The notes under the pieces were generated by a model, which did not search any database, was not told the origin of the DNA, and worked only from the letters and a program-made list of their open reading frames with translations. From positions 1-8,887 of the forward strand of contig DSAV01000100.1 of the NCBI GenBank assembly GCA_011046295.1: a stretch of 8,887 nucleotides of DNA. Reading direction: 5' to 3'. The DNA comes from Deltaproteobacteria bacterium. GTDB lineage: Bacteria > Desulfobacterota > Syntrophia > Syntrophales > Smithellaceae. Shown piece after piece: positions 1 to 6,895 of the stretch. The position numbers and the translations under genes are program-made. Numbering within the stretch: the first letter of the stretch is position 1; each line of letters opens with the position of its first letter.

Positions 1-24
1 AAGAAGAAGACTGAAAGGACGTAA

Positions 25-44
25 GGTGACGTACCCCCGTCACC
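25..44 (+). terminator. Hairpin just after the IS gene stop codon
   Basis: GGTGACG (25-31) and CGTCACC (38-44) are perfect 7-bp inverted arms around a 6-base loop. They begin one base after the TAA at 22-24. The position suggests a terminator-like structure closing the transposition gene. No T-run follows, so it may instead be part of the IS terminal structure. Confidence 0.4.
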
Positions 45-69
45 ATGAATATGAAAACGTACGCTCAAG

Positions 70-115
70 GGTGGTCAAAATTGGGTTGTCACAGATGGTC
101 ATTTTTCGGTTGTCA
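70..115 (+). repeat. Two terminal direct repeats of the IS end
   Basis: Copy one (70-91) and copy two (94-115) share the pattern GRTGGTCA, then five variable bases, then a G-rich stretch and GGTTGTCA, with starts 24 bp apart. Such tandem imperfect copies at an element end are typical transposase-binding sites. The inner edge of copy two marks the likely junction with host DNA. Confidence 0.6.
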
Positions 116-256
116 AAGCCAAGTGTTGGAATTGCGCTGTATCCTGATAATGGCGAGGATATAAATGAGCTTATCAAACTGGCTGATGAAGCTATGTATC
201 GCGTCAAAAACGGCGGTAAAAACGGATTTGCTTTCGCCAATAAGAAGAGTCTTTAA
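116..256 (+). pseudogene. C-terminal fragment of a GGDEF diguanylate cyclase, 5' end lost to IS insertion
   Basis: The 46 codons before the TAA at 254-256 read SVGIALYPDNGED, then ELIKLADEAMYRVKNGGKN and a short tail. This is the usual last helix and strand of GGDEF domains (consensus SiGiA.yP.dg...LI..AD.AMY.aK..GkN). The GGDEF signature, the metal and substrate residues and any sensor domain are missing. The frame stays open leftward into the IS end, but those residues (YPRHHEYENV and following) do not resemble a GGDEF domain. The fragment alone cannot make cyclic-di-GMP. The rest of the gene presumably sits on the far side of the element. An ATG at 26 gives a formal 76-residue chimera that is unlikely to be functional. 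Confidence 0.8.
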
Positions 257-951
257 ATGTTTCATAGAAAATTCCCTATAAAATCATAATACTTGCCATA
301 ATACTATCAACAGGAGTTATTCTGCATCAGCTGGCTTTTTTTGATTAGCGGCCTTTCATATCCACGGGAGAAAAATTCGCCCACACATGATGGCTTGCCC
401 CGTCTTTCAACGCATTAAAAGTATTTCTTTATATGCCTGCGCTTCCCGGCTCAACGCCTACCTGGCTTGCCGGTCTCTTTTATAACCCGTTTATCGCGAC
501 AATAATTATTGTAGCCGGAGGAACGTTAGGCGCAGTAGCTGCGCGTATGTGTTCAGCCGCTCAATGTCCACGGGATTTACAGATAAAATCAAATCTTCGC
601 GTATTTCAGTTTTCTGGGCAGGCATACTGACATGGCCACTTTGTGCGCTTTGCGTACGCTTCCTAATTTTCCTCATTCCGTAATCAATTACGGGGCAGGG
701 ACTCTCTCTTTGCCGCTGCCACGTTTTATTTTATCTACGATACTAGGCCTTTTTATAAAAGAAGTCTATATATACTCGTCAATGATACGTTACGCCGCGA
801 CAGCAGAATCAATTTCAGAAGTAGTTAATTCAAAACACTTTGACATTTATTCATTATTTCACTGCTGTTTATAATTGGTAAATTAATTCAGCAATACGAG
901 AAAAATGAAAGAAAGAAAAAAAAGAGAAAGACAGGGAGCAAGGTAAAATAG
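257..951 (+). pseudogene. Decayed VTT/TVP38-type (SNARE-associated, DedA-like) membrane protein gene
   Basis: No intact frame exists, but the three forward frames together read like one VTT-domain protein of about 230 residues. Frame of 286: a first hydrophobic helix (IILAIILSTGVIL), stop TAG at 346-348, stop TGA at 388-390, then FLYMPALPGSTPTWLAG and IIIVAGGTLGAVAA. Near 543 the sense moves to the next frame (YVFSRSMSTGF, later ILTWPLCALCVRFL). Near 655 it moves again (PNFPHSVINYGAGTL, PRFILSTILGLF). Near 845 it moves once more to a last helix (LFIISLLFIIGKLI) and a Lys/Arg-rich tail ending at TAG 949-951. The likely start ATG (257-259) abuts the GGDEF stop and needs a further shift near 283. 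Family: PG-rich turn, G.tlGa and (R)..P..P...nY..G motifs of VTT proteins, thought to act in membrane lipid or envelope homeostasis. Sequencing error could explain some shifts, but six lesions in one gene beside seven intact ones favours real decay. Confidence 0.65.
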
Positions 952-1165
952 AAGAAATACGCCTAAAAATGATTACAAAAAGATTTAAATATAAATAAGT
1001 TTACATAACATATCTTATAGGACATTGATATATTCGCCATTTACAGTCTTAAATTAGCCATTGCAATCGTATTTAGTTTTAATATTGAGTAGTTGTGTAG
1101 AATTTATTATATGCGGATGAATAATAAATTTACATCAGTCTTAAGCCTAACGGACTTAAGCCTTT
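952..1165. other. AT-rich intergenic stretch, no gene seen
   Basis: Between the end of the decayed VTT gene and the stop of the minus-strand dnaJ-like gene I see no coding signal in any frame and no convincing RNA. It contains an AT-only inverted repeat (1101-1130) and two copies of CTTAAGCC (at about 1140 and 1155), either of which could mark the 3' end of the minus-strand operon. There is no classical GC stem with a T-run. Confidence 0.5.
1101..1130. repeat. Perfect 10-bp AT-only inverted repeat downstream of the operon
   Basis: AATTTATTAT (1101-1110) and ATAATAAATT (1121-1130) are exact reverse complements around the 10-base loop ATGCGGATGA. It lies 35-65 bp past the dnaJ-like stop codon, so it could form a weak hairpin at the transcript's 3' end. 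The all-A/T stem and lack of a T-run make it a poor intrinsic terminator. Confidence 0.5.
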
Positions 1166-2113
1166 CTAAATTCCATCGTCCGCTAACTGTTTTACTAACT
1201 TAATCTGACGCTCTGATAATTTTTTTGGAACTTCGACATTTATTTTTACGTATTGATTTCCCTTGGCGGCGCCCCTCAGGCCTGGCACGCCGTACCCTTT
1301 CATTCTAATCTTCGTATTATTTTGCGTACCAGGGCTTATTTTAAGCCTTTTTCCGGAACCACCAAGAGTCGGCACATCGATAGTCGTACCAAGCGCAGCC
1401 TGGCTGAATTTAATAGTTTTTTCTATATACAGGTCATTACCTTCGCGTTTAAAAACCGGATGCGGCAATACGTTGATATTTAGATATAAATCTCCATTCG
1501 GACCGCCGTTATAGCCGGAAAGACCTTTACCGGGCAATCTGAGCTTTTTACCGGTATTGATTCCGGGCGGAATTTTGACGTTAATATCTTCTAGGCGGTT
1601 TTCTATCTGAAAGGAAATCTTTTTGTCGGCGCCGAATACCGATTCTTCTAACGAAATCGATAAGTTATATTGCGCGTCCTGACCTTTTTGCGGCATATTC
1701 GCGTATTGCCGGCTTCCCATAGAGCCGAATAATCCCGCAAAAGGATCGTCATATTCCTGAAAGCCACCACCTGGTCTTGAGCTTGTCCGAAATGTTGTTC
1801 GGCCTCCCCTCATACCACCAAAGCCGAAACTGCGCAAAATTTCGTCCAAATCAAATCCCCGGAAAATATCTTCCTGAGAATATTGCTGGCGAAACTGATC
1901 GGCTGAACCAAAAGTATCGTATTGCTGACGCTTTTGTGGATCGCTCAGCACCGCATAAGCCTCGCTTATTTTTTTGAATTTTGCTTCCGCAGTTTTGTCA
2001 TTGGGGTTTTTGTCCGGATGCCATTTTAAAGCCAGCTTCCGGTAAGCCTTTTTTATTTCTTCAGCGCCGGCTTTTTTATCAATGCCGAGAATTTGATAAT
2101 AATCTTCCGCCAT
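1166..2113 (-). CDS. DnaJ-class co-chaperone, type II (CbpA-like, no zinc finger)
   Basis: A 315-residue J-domain protein expected to stimulate the ATPase of a DnaK-type Hsp70 and deliver unfolded clients in the cytoplasm. Seen: an N-terminal J domain (about residues 4-69) with HPD at 32-34 and the YDTFG end; a Gly/Phe-rich linker (about 70-130, repeated FGG, GGM, GGR); then two beta-rich client-binding domains (about 145-310) with IPPGI, LRLPGKG and GDLYL motifs. There is no CxxCxGxG zinc finger and no cysteine at all, which separates it from true DnaJ and matches CbpA/DjlA-independent type II proteins of about 300 residues. The frame stays open to 2185, but the ATG at 2111-2113 starts MAEDYYQILG, the normal family N-terminus, so the 24 extra residues are rejected. 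Last gene of the operon, 61 bp after iorB. Confidence 0.9.
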   Translation of the reverse strand: MAEDYYQILGIDKKAGAEEIKKAYRKLALKWHPDKNPNDKTAEAKFKKISEAYAVLSDPQKRQQYDTFGSADQFRQQYSQEDIFRGFDLDEILRSFGFGGMRGGRTTFRTSSRPGGGFQEYDDPFAGLFGSMGSRQYANMPQKGQDAQYNLSISLEESVFGADKKISFQIENRLEDINVKIPPGINTGKKLRLPGKGLSGYNGGPNGDLYLNINVLPHPVFKREGNDLYIEKTIKFSQAALGTTIDVPTLGGSGKRLKISPGTQNNTKIRMKGYGVPGLRGAAKGNQYVKINVEVPKKLSERQIKLVKQLADDGI

Positions 2114-2174
2114 GATTCTTAAATACCTGTATAAAGATTCAAAATAGTATCCGTATATTTGTTCGGTTTTTAAT

Positions 2175-2759
2175 TTAGGCATCAATTCCCATTTGGAAAG
2201 CGTCTAAATTTAAATTTATCAATTTTGTCGGGAATGATTTTTTTATAACATCTATCCAAATATCTGATTTAATTGATATTAATTTTGCCGCCGCGCCCAA
2301 AAGGACGGTGTTTGTCGCCTTAATGTTCCCTGCGGCCCGTGCCAGTCCGGCCGCGTCAATTTCCTTTATGCGGTCATGATTCTTTTGTATTTGATTTACA
2401 ATATTGCATGGATATGGTAAATCACCTATATTTACCGCCGGAGGATAAATTTTTTCCGTGTTTATGATAATCGTCGCGTCTTTTTTCAGATAATGCAGGT
2501 AACGCAGTGTTTCCATTTTTTCAAAAGATATCAAAATATCAACACTTTCAGGTTTAGCCAGCGGAGAATAGACTTTTTTCCCAAAGCGCACATGACTGGT
2601 CACGCAACCACCGCGCTGGGCCATACCATGCACCTCGCTCTTTTTCACATCGCAACCTGCCGCCATTAAGGCTTCACACATGATGTCGCTGGCCTTAAGT
2701 ATTCCCTGCCCGCCTACCCCGGCCAATAAAATGCTTTTTACTTCGTTTTTATTTATCAT
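2175..2759 (-). CDS. iorB: Indolepyruvate ferredoxin oxidoreductase, beta subunit
   Basis: The 194-residue gamma-type domain partner of IorA. Together they oxidatively decarboxylate aryl-pyruvates (indolepyruvate, phenylpyruvate, hydroxyphenylpyruvate) with CoA to the aryl-acetyl-CoA, CO2 and reduced ferredoxin; in some anaerobes the reaction runs in the reductive direction. Seen: GVGGQG at 14-19 near the N-terminus, SEVHGMAQRGG at 41-51 and a C-terminal TNTVLLGAA segment, all hallmarks of the pyruvate ferredoxin oxidoreductase gamma-domain family and of IorB in particular. Length is normal for IorB. ATG start at 2757-2759, 15 bp after the iorA stop, without a strong Shine-Dalgarno sequence, so translation may depend on coupling to iorA. 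Confidence 0.93.
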   Translation of the reverse strand: MINKNEVKSILLAGVGGQGILKASDIMCEALMAAGCDVKKSEVHGMAQRGGCVTSHVRFGKKVYSPLAKPESVDILISFEKMETLRYLHYLKKDATIIINTEKIYPPAVNIGDLPYPCNIVNQIQKNHDRIKEIDAAGLARAAGNIKATNTVLLGAAAKLISIKSDIWIDVIKKSFPTKLINLNLDAFQMGIDA

Positions 2760-2774
2760 AGTAAACCAATATTA

Positions 2775-4535
2775 TTAAGAAATAGCCTCATACTTGCAAA
2801 CTTGCGCACAGATGCCGCATCCGGTGCACAATCCCTCATCAATTACGGAAATACCTTTCTGTTTGGAATTGTCTCCCGGTTCGATTTTTTTCCAGGATAT
2901 TGCCGGGCATCCCAGCCCCAGGCATATTTTGCATCCTGTGCATTTATCTATATTGACTTTCAGAGGCTTTTCCGTGGAATAATTCTTTCTTTTGAAAAGA
3001 ACACAGTCGCGCTGAGAGATGATTACCGATGGCCCTTCCTTGGCCAATTCTTCTTTAATCGCCTCTTTTGTTTCCTGCAGGTTGTATGGATCAATTATTT
3101 TTATATTATCAATTCCTAGAGAAGAAACCAAAAGCTTTAGATTAAGCTGTTTTGTCTTTTCTCCCTGAAGCGTGTAACCCGTCGCCGGATGCTCCTGCAT
3201 GCCGGTCATCGCCGTGGTGCTGTTGTCACAGATGATAACCAATGCATCGCTTTTATTATAAGCAATGTTCAAAAGCGGGGTTATGCCGGAATGCACAAAA
3301 GTAGAATCACCAATTACACCGACGACCTTGCCCTTCCCTTTTTCCTTCAGGGCCTTGCTCATTCCGTGTGCCATGCCGACACTCGCCCCCATGCAAATAC
3401 AGGAATGCAGACCCTCAAGCGGCTTCATAAAAGACAGGGTGTAACAACCGATATCACCGGTAACGAAAACTTTCTGTTTGCCCAAAACATAAAATAGTCC
3501 TCGGTGAGGACAGCCGGGACAAAGATTCGGCGGGCGGGATGGTATTTTTTTTGCCGGCGCTTTACCACTCCGCAGATGTTTTTTTATCGCCTCTTCGATG
3601 ATGCCGGGATCAAATTCATTGGTATAGGGAAATATTTCTTTGCCGATTACCTTAATACCCATTGCCCTGATTTGTTCTTCGAGATACGGATCCAGTTCTT
3701 CGACGACAAAAATCTTTTTCACTTTCCGGGCAAAGCTCCTGATAAGTTTTTCCGGCAGAGGATAAACCATTCCCAGCTTCAGATAAGAATAATCAGGAAA
3801 AACTTCTTTCGCGTAGTTATAAGGCATCCCCGCCGTGATGATGCCCACACGTCGGTCGTTTATTTCCATTTTGTTTTCCCGGAAAGTTTCCGCGTATAGT
3901 TTAATTTTATCAAGCCGCTTTTCCACTTCTACTCGTCGCACGCGCGCCAGAGCAGGTACCATAACGTATTTTTCCGGTTTAAAAGTAATTGCCGTATTAT
4001 TTTCATAAGCCTTGGGTTTGCCAAGCTTCACTATCGACTTGGAATGAGAAACTCTGGTAGTAGAGCGTATAAAAACGGGGGTATCGAACTTTTTGCTCAG
4101 TGCAAAGGCAATTTTGACAAACTGTAATGCTTCCTGCGCGTCTGCCGGTTCCAACATGGGAATTTTGGCAAACTTGGCATAATTGCGGTTATCCTGCTCG
4201 TTTTGGGAACTGTGTAATGAAGGATCATCCGCGCTCACAATGACCAATGCGCTGTTTGTTCCGGTATAACTCACGGTAAAAATGGGATCGGCTGCCACGT
4301 TAACACCGACATGCTTCATGACAGCTAAAGCTTTTTCGCCCGCTAAAGCAGCGCCAATAGCCACTTCCACGGCTACTTTTTCATTGGGCGACCATTCCGC
4401 GTAAACTCCCTCGTATCTGGAAAATTCTTCCAGAATTTCCGTGCTGGGCGTCCCGGGGTACGCGGCAGCGAACCTGACACCCGCCTCATATACGCCGCGG
4501 GCAATTGCTTCATTTCCGGACATCAAGACTTTCAA
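2775..4535 (-). CDS. iorA: Indolepyruvate ferredoxin oxidoreductase, alpha subunit
   Basis: The 586-residue catalytic subunit, near the usual ~600. Order seen: an N-terminal pyruvate-binding domain with AAYPGTPSTE (24-33) and EWSPNEKVAVE; a middle domain with MVYPLPE; CPGCPHR at 339-345; thiamine diphosphate-binding elements GDIGCYT (360-366), GDSTF-HSGI (409-418) and DNSTTAMTG (from 437); and a C-terminal ferredoxin domain with two [4Fe-4S] sets, Cys 532/535/538/543 and 570/573/576/580. The first set has four residues before its last Cys, a spacing found in IorA. These clusters pass electrons to ferredoxin, so the enzyme is cytoplasmic and probably oxygen-sensitive. The start is TTG at 4533-4535 because MKVLMSGNEAIARG is the standard N-terminus and GGGG lies 7 bp upstream; ATG at residue 5 is less likely. 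It lies 24 bp after the TPR gene. No adjacent phenylacetate-CoA ligase is seen. Confidence 0.95.
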   Translation of the reverse strand: MKVLMSGNEAIARGVYEAGVRFAAAYPGTPSTEILEEFSRYEGVYAEWSPNEKVAVEVAIGAALAGEKALAVMKHVGVNVAADPIFTVSYTGTNSALVIVSADDPSLHSSQNEQDNRNYAKFAKIPMLEPADAQEALQFVKIAFALSKKFDTPVFIRSTTRVSHSKSIVKLGKPKAYENNTAITFKPEKYVMVPALARVRRVEVEKRLDKIKLYAETFRENKMEINDRRVGIITAGMPYNYAKEVFPDYSYLKLGMVYPLPEKLIRSFARKVKKIFVVEELDPYLEEQIRAMGIKVIGKEIFPYTNEFDPGIIEEAIKKHLRSGKAPAKKIPSRPPNLCPGCPHRGLFYVLGKQKVFVTGDIGCYTLSFMKPLEGLHSCICMGASVGMAHGMSKALKEKGKGKVVGVIGDSTFVHSGITPLLNIAYNKSDALVIICDNSTTAMTGMQEHPATGYTLQGEKTKQLNLKLLVSSLGIDNIKIIDPYNLQETKEAIKEELAKEGPSVIISQRDCVLFKRKNYSTEKPLKVNIDKCTGCKICLGLGCPAISWKKIEPGDNSKQKGISVIDEGLCTGCGICAQVCKYEAIS

Positions 4536-4542
4536 ATTATTT

Positions 4543-4546
4543 CCCC
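4543..4546 (-). promoter_or_regulatory. Shine-Dalgarno sequence supporting the iorA TTG start
   Basis: On the minus strand GGGG sits 7 bp before the TTG at 4533-4535, inside the 24-bp gap after the TPR gene. The spacing favours TTG over the internal ATG at codon 5. Confidence 0.6.
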
Positions 4547-4559
4547 AAAATATTTTTAT

Positions 4560-5237
4560 TTAGCTAAGTGAGGCGATTTTTTTTTGAATAAAAATATCCA
4601 TCGAGGGATCGCTATTCTTCTCCAGAGCTTTTCTATAATTCTCCAGAGCTTTTTCTGTGTCATTCATAGCCTCATATATACGGCCGATATTGCGGTAACC
4701 GATTGATTCGAACCCGACATTGTAGCTTTTTTGCGCCTGTTCGAAATAATCCAACGCGGTTTCAAAATCTTTTTTAGCTTCGTAGCAGTATCCCAGAGAT
4801 GTCAGCGTCAGAAATTTGACTCCTGCATTGTCGGAACGCACCGAAGACAAATATTTTTTATAACTGAAAATAGCGTTATCCAAATCGCCGGACTTGTAAT
4901 AAATATTGCCCAGATGATAATGGGCTATTCGCGCGCTCCGGCTATAAGGATACTTCTTAATCAATTCTTTTAAAATATCCACCGCTTTTTCCGACACAGC
5001 AGGATCCTCCATGTTTTCGAGCATGTTTGTCTGAGCCTGGCTGTATATCTGCATCGCGTTTTTCTGGTAGCCGCTCCAGTAGAGATAAATCCCCAAAGCA
5101 ATGACAATTGTTACGACGGCTGATGTTAAAACCACGTAAAATCGTGTTTTGTTTCCTTCGATATAATGAGCAATATTTTTGACGCTGGCCTGAAAAAAAT
5201 CAGGTTCCTTCAGGTCTTTTTTGGATAATTTCGCCAT
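4560..5237 (-). CDS. Membrane-anchored tetratricopeptide repeat protein (YfgM/BamD-like architecture)
   Basis: A 225-residue protein with a charged cytoplasmic N-terminus (about 1-32), one strong transmembrane helix (about 33-54, FYVVLTSAVVTIVIALGIYL) and a helical domain holding at least three TPR units: about 104-137 (HLGNIYYKSGDLDNAI), 142-175 (LGYCYEAKKDFETAL) and 178-211 (IGRIYEAMNDTEKAL). With no cleavage site it is probably an inner-membrane protein whose TPR domain faces the periplasm, serving as a protein-protein scaffold. The layout recalls the YfgM type of periplasmic chaperone adaptor, but that identity is not shown and no function should be transferred. ATG start at 5235-5237 with a good AAAGGGG ribosome site that overlaps the stop codon of the preceding thioesterase gene, which suggests translational coupling. 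Part of the hom-to-dnaJ operon. Confidence 0.85.
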   Translation of the reverse strand: MAKLSKKDLKEPDFFQASVKNIAHYIEGNKTRFYVVLTSAVVTIVIALGIYLYWSGYQKNAMQIYSQAQTNMLENMEDPAVSEKAVDILKELIKKYPYSRSARIAHYHLGNIYYKSGDLDNAIFSYKKYLSSVRSDNAGVKFLTLTSLGYCYEAKKDFETALDYFEQAQKSYNVGFESIGYRNIGRIYEAMNDTEKALENYRKALEKNSDPSMDIFIQKKIASLS

Positions 5238-5251
5238 ATTATTATTCCCCT

Positions 5252-5656
5252 TTAGTATTTTTTTGTCAAAAGTTCACGAATTTGCGTCGGTATTTTAATA
5301 ATCTTGCCTTCTTTGTTGATGCAGGCGTGCACGGTATGTCCTTCAACCAGAATTTTTTTTGTTTTTGTATCCCGGATGAGTGAATTAAATTTCATGCTCG
5401 CCCGTTTTATGTAGTCAATATTTGTTTCAATTGTAAGCGCGTCATCATATTTAGCCGGCAGCAGATAATGGCAACTTACTCTGGTCAGCGGAAGGTAAAA
5501 ACCATATTTTTCCATTTCGGCATAAGCCACACCTGACTGCCGCATCAATTCATTTCGTCCTACTTCAAACCATTTGATATAATTTGTGTGATATACTATT
5601 CCCATTGCGTCCGTGTCGGCGTATATCACGCGAATCTCCGTTAAATTGTCAACCAA
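5252..5656 (-). CDS. Acyl-CoA thioesterase, YbgC/4-hydroxybenzoyl-CoA thioesterase family
   Basis: A 134-residue single hot-dog-fold enzyme, the usual length. Seen: YADTDAMGIVYHTNYIKWFE from residue 12, with Asp16 aligned to the catalytic Asp of 4-hydroxybenzoyl-CoA thioesterase, then GRNELMR. Family members hydrolyse acyl-CoA or aryl-CoA esters in the cytoplasm, usually as tetramers; the substrate cannot be read from the sequence. Start: the codon just upstream in frame is TAG, so the TTG at 5654-5656 is the earliest possible start and gives the expected ~11 residues before YADTD. It overlaps the end of apgM by 8 bp, indicating coupled translation. YbgC is often linked to the Tol-Pal envelope system, but no tol genes are present. 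Its closeness to IorAB suggests possible hydrolysis of aryl-acetyl-CoA, an inference only. Confidence 0.88.
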   Translation of the reverse strand: MVDNLTEIRVIYADTDAMGIVYHTNYIKWFEVGRNELMRQSGVAYAEMEKYGFYLPLTRVSCHYLLPAKYDDALTIETNIDYIKRASMKFNSLIRDTKTKKILVEGHTVHACINKEGKIIKIPTQIRELLTKKY

Positions 5657-6872
5657 CTACCGAACCCCAATCTTTAATGAATTTTTCCATCAACATGTGG
5701 CCGGGGGAAATCATCAGAGCGCTTTTTTGCGCGTTTTCCTCGGTAAAAGCCAAACCCGCGGCTTTGTTTTCATCTTTGCGGGAAGACAAAACGGCAAAGG
5801 GACTGGGGTCGCTCACGTGAGTTTTTATATCCAGCGGTGTAGGATGATCACTCAAAACTATTATCCGGTAATCGCCGAACGATGAAATATTATTCAAAAC
5901 AGGGCCTACTATTTTTTCATCAAACAGTTCTATGGCTTTGATTTTTCCTTCGGCATTACCTTCATGTCCCATTTCATCCGGAGCTTCAAGGTGAACGAAC
6001 ACAAAATCCATGAATTTAAGCGCGCCCAGAGCCATTTTTGCCTTGCCTTCATAATTTGTGTCGATGTACCCAGTGGCTCCTTCCACGGGAAGCGCGATTA
6101 AACCGGCAAGAACCCCTATGCCTTTGAGCAGATCAACAGCGGAAATCATTCCGCCCTTTAAATCATATTTTTGAGTCAGAGGCGTGAATTGAGGCTTTTT
6201 ACCCTGCCCCCAAAGCCAGATGTAATTAGCCTGTCTTTTGTTCTGTTGTTTTCTTCTGTCATTTACCGGATGGTTTAATAAAAATTCCCCCGACTTTTTC
6301 ATGAGCTGTATAATCTCTTCCGAACAATCGCCATGCGGCAGATATTCGGCAATCAGTTTTCCGGTTATATCATGAGGGGGAGTTGTATGGGGAGACGCCG
6401 GAGCGTTTTCCCATACCATCAGGTGACGGTAACCCACGCCGGGAAAAAATCTAAACGGAAAAGAGTGAAAAACATTATCGATGTCCAGAATAATTTCTTT
6501 GGCTTCTTCGGAGGAAATATGTCCGGCGGTGAAATCCTCCATAAAAGCCTGGGGGGTATCTTTATCCCCGATAGTTACAAGATTGCAGCGGTAAGCGATA
6601 TCGTTCGGGCCCAGGTTTATCCTCATGCTTGCTGCCTCCAAAGGTCCGCGGCCGGTATAATTTTGCGCGGAATCGTATCCCAGGACACTGAGAGTTGCCA
6701 CATCGCTTCCCGGGCTGAAACCCTGAGGAATTGTATCCACGAGACCGAGAGTTCCCTGCGCGGAGATTTCATCCATATAAGGCGTAAACGCGCACTGCAG
6801 TGGGGTTTTTCCTCCAAGCTTATCTGTGGGATAATCGGCCATACCGTCGCCGAGTAAAACTACGTATTTCAT
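5649..6872 (-). CDS. apgM: 2,3-bisphosphoglycerate-independent phosphoglycerate mutase, archaeal type (ApgM)
   Basis: A 407-residue enzyme that interconverts 3- and 2-phosphoglycerate in glycolysis/gluconeogenesis in the cytoplasm through a phosphoserine intermediate and bound divalent metals. Seen: GDGMAD at 8-13 with metal-binding Asp9; the nucleophile motif PGSDVATLSVLGYD with Ser56; GRGPLEAASM near 74; HLEAPDEMGHEGN at 294-306 with metal-ligand Asp299 and His303; SDHPTP at 341-346 and His352 in KTHVSDP. This is the ~400-residue alkaline-phosphatase-superfamily ApgM form, not the ~510-residue GpmI or the cofactor-dependent GpmA. ATG start gives MKYVVLLGDGMAD, the family N-terminus. It is 23 bp after hom and overlaps the thioesterase start. 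Pairing with hom is common in deltaproteobacteria, and some annotations call such copies homoserine kinase-like; the catalytic motifs here favour mutase. Confidence 0.92.
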   Translation of the reverse strand: MKYVVLLGDGMADYPTDKLGGKTPLQCAFTPYMDEISAQGTLGLVDTIPQGFSPGSDVATLSVLGYDSAQNYTGRGPLEAASMRINLGPNDIAYRCNLVTIGDKDTPQAFMEDFTAGHISSEEAKEIILDIDNVFHSFPFRFFPGVGYRHLMVWENAPASPHTTPPHDITGKLIAEYLPHGDCSEEIIQLMKKSGEFLLNHPVNDRRKQQNKRQANYIWLWGQGKKPQFTPLTQKYDLKGGMISAVDLLKGIGVLAGLIALPVEGATGYIDTNYEGKAKMALGALKFMDFVFVHLEAPDEMGHEGNAEGKIKAIELFDEKIVGPVLNNISSFGDYRIIVLSDHPTPLDIKTHVSDPSPFAVLSSRKDENKAAGLAFTEENAQKSALMISPGHMLMEKFIKDWGSVVG

Positions 6873-6895
6873 AAAAAGGTTTCTACTTCTTCGGT

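Larger units (their letters stand above)
1..115 (+). mobile_element. Terminal end of an insertion sequence, IS21-like, cut by the window edge
   Basis: Seen: a reading frame from base 1 ends in TAA at 22-24, a perfect hairpin follows at 25-44, then two related ~22-bp repeats at 70-91 and 94-115. The second ends in TTGTCA exactly where recognisable GGDEF coding sequence begins. Known: IS21-family elements have multiple terminal repeats outside the istA/istB genes and ends closing in CA. Inferred: this is the istB-side end, and bases 1-24 are the last codons of istB (Lys-rich, KKKTERT). That tail is too short to prove the family, and a second frame is open from base 2 straight through into the GGDEF fragment. 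The other end of the element lies outside the window, so a target duplication cannot be checked. Confidence 0.6.

Noticed and set aside
433..630. A separate 65-residue membrane protein
   Set aside because: It is the middle of the decayed VTT gene. Its homology changes frame near 543, and its last ~29 residues look like nonsense.
632..874. A separate 80-residue protein
   Set aside because: It holds VTT C-terminal motifs but starts and ends at frame changes in the same pseudogene, so it is not an independent gene.
1138..1160. CTTAAG/CTTAAG hairpin as an intrinsic terminator for dnaJ
   Set aside because: CTTAAG is self-complementary, so the pairing is only 6 weak base pairs around a 9-base loop, and no T-run follows on the minus strand.
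2114..2185. Upstream extension of the DnaJ-like gene by 24 residues
   Set aside because: The extra residues overlap the end of iorB and do not match any J-domain N-terminus. The ATG at 2111-2113 starts the canonical MAEDYYQILG.
6333..6857. Long plus-strand frame opposite apgM (174 codons)
   Set aside because: It is antisense to a well-supported enzyme gene and its translation has no recognisable domain or ribosome site.
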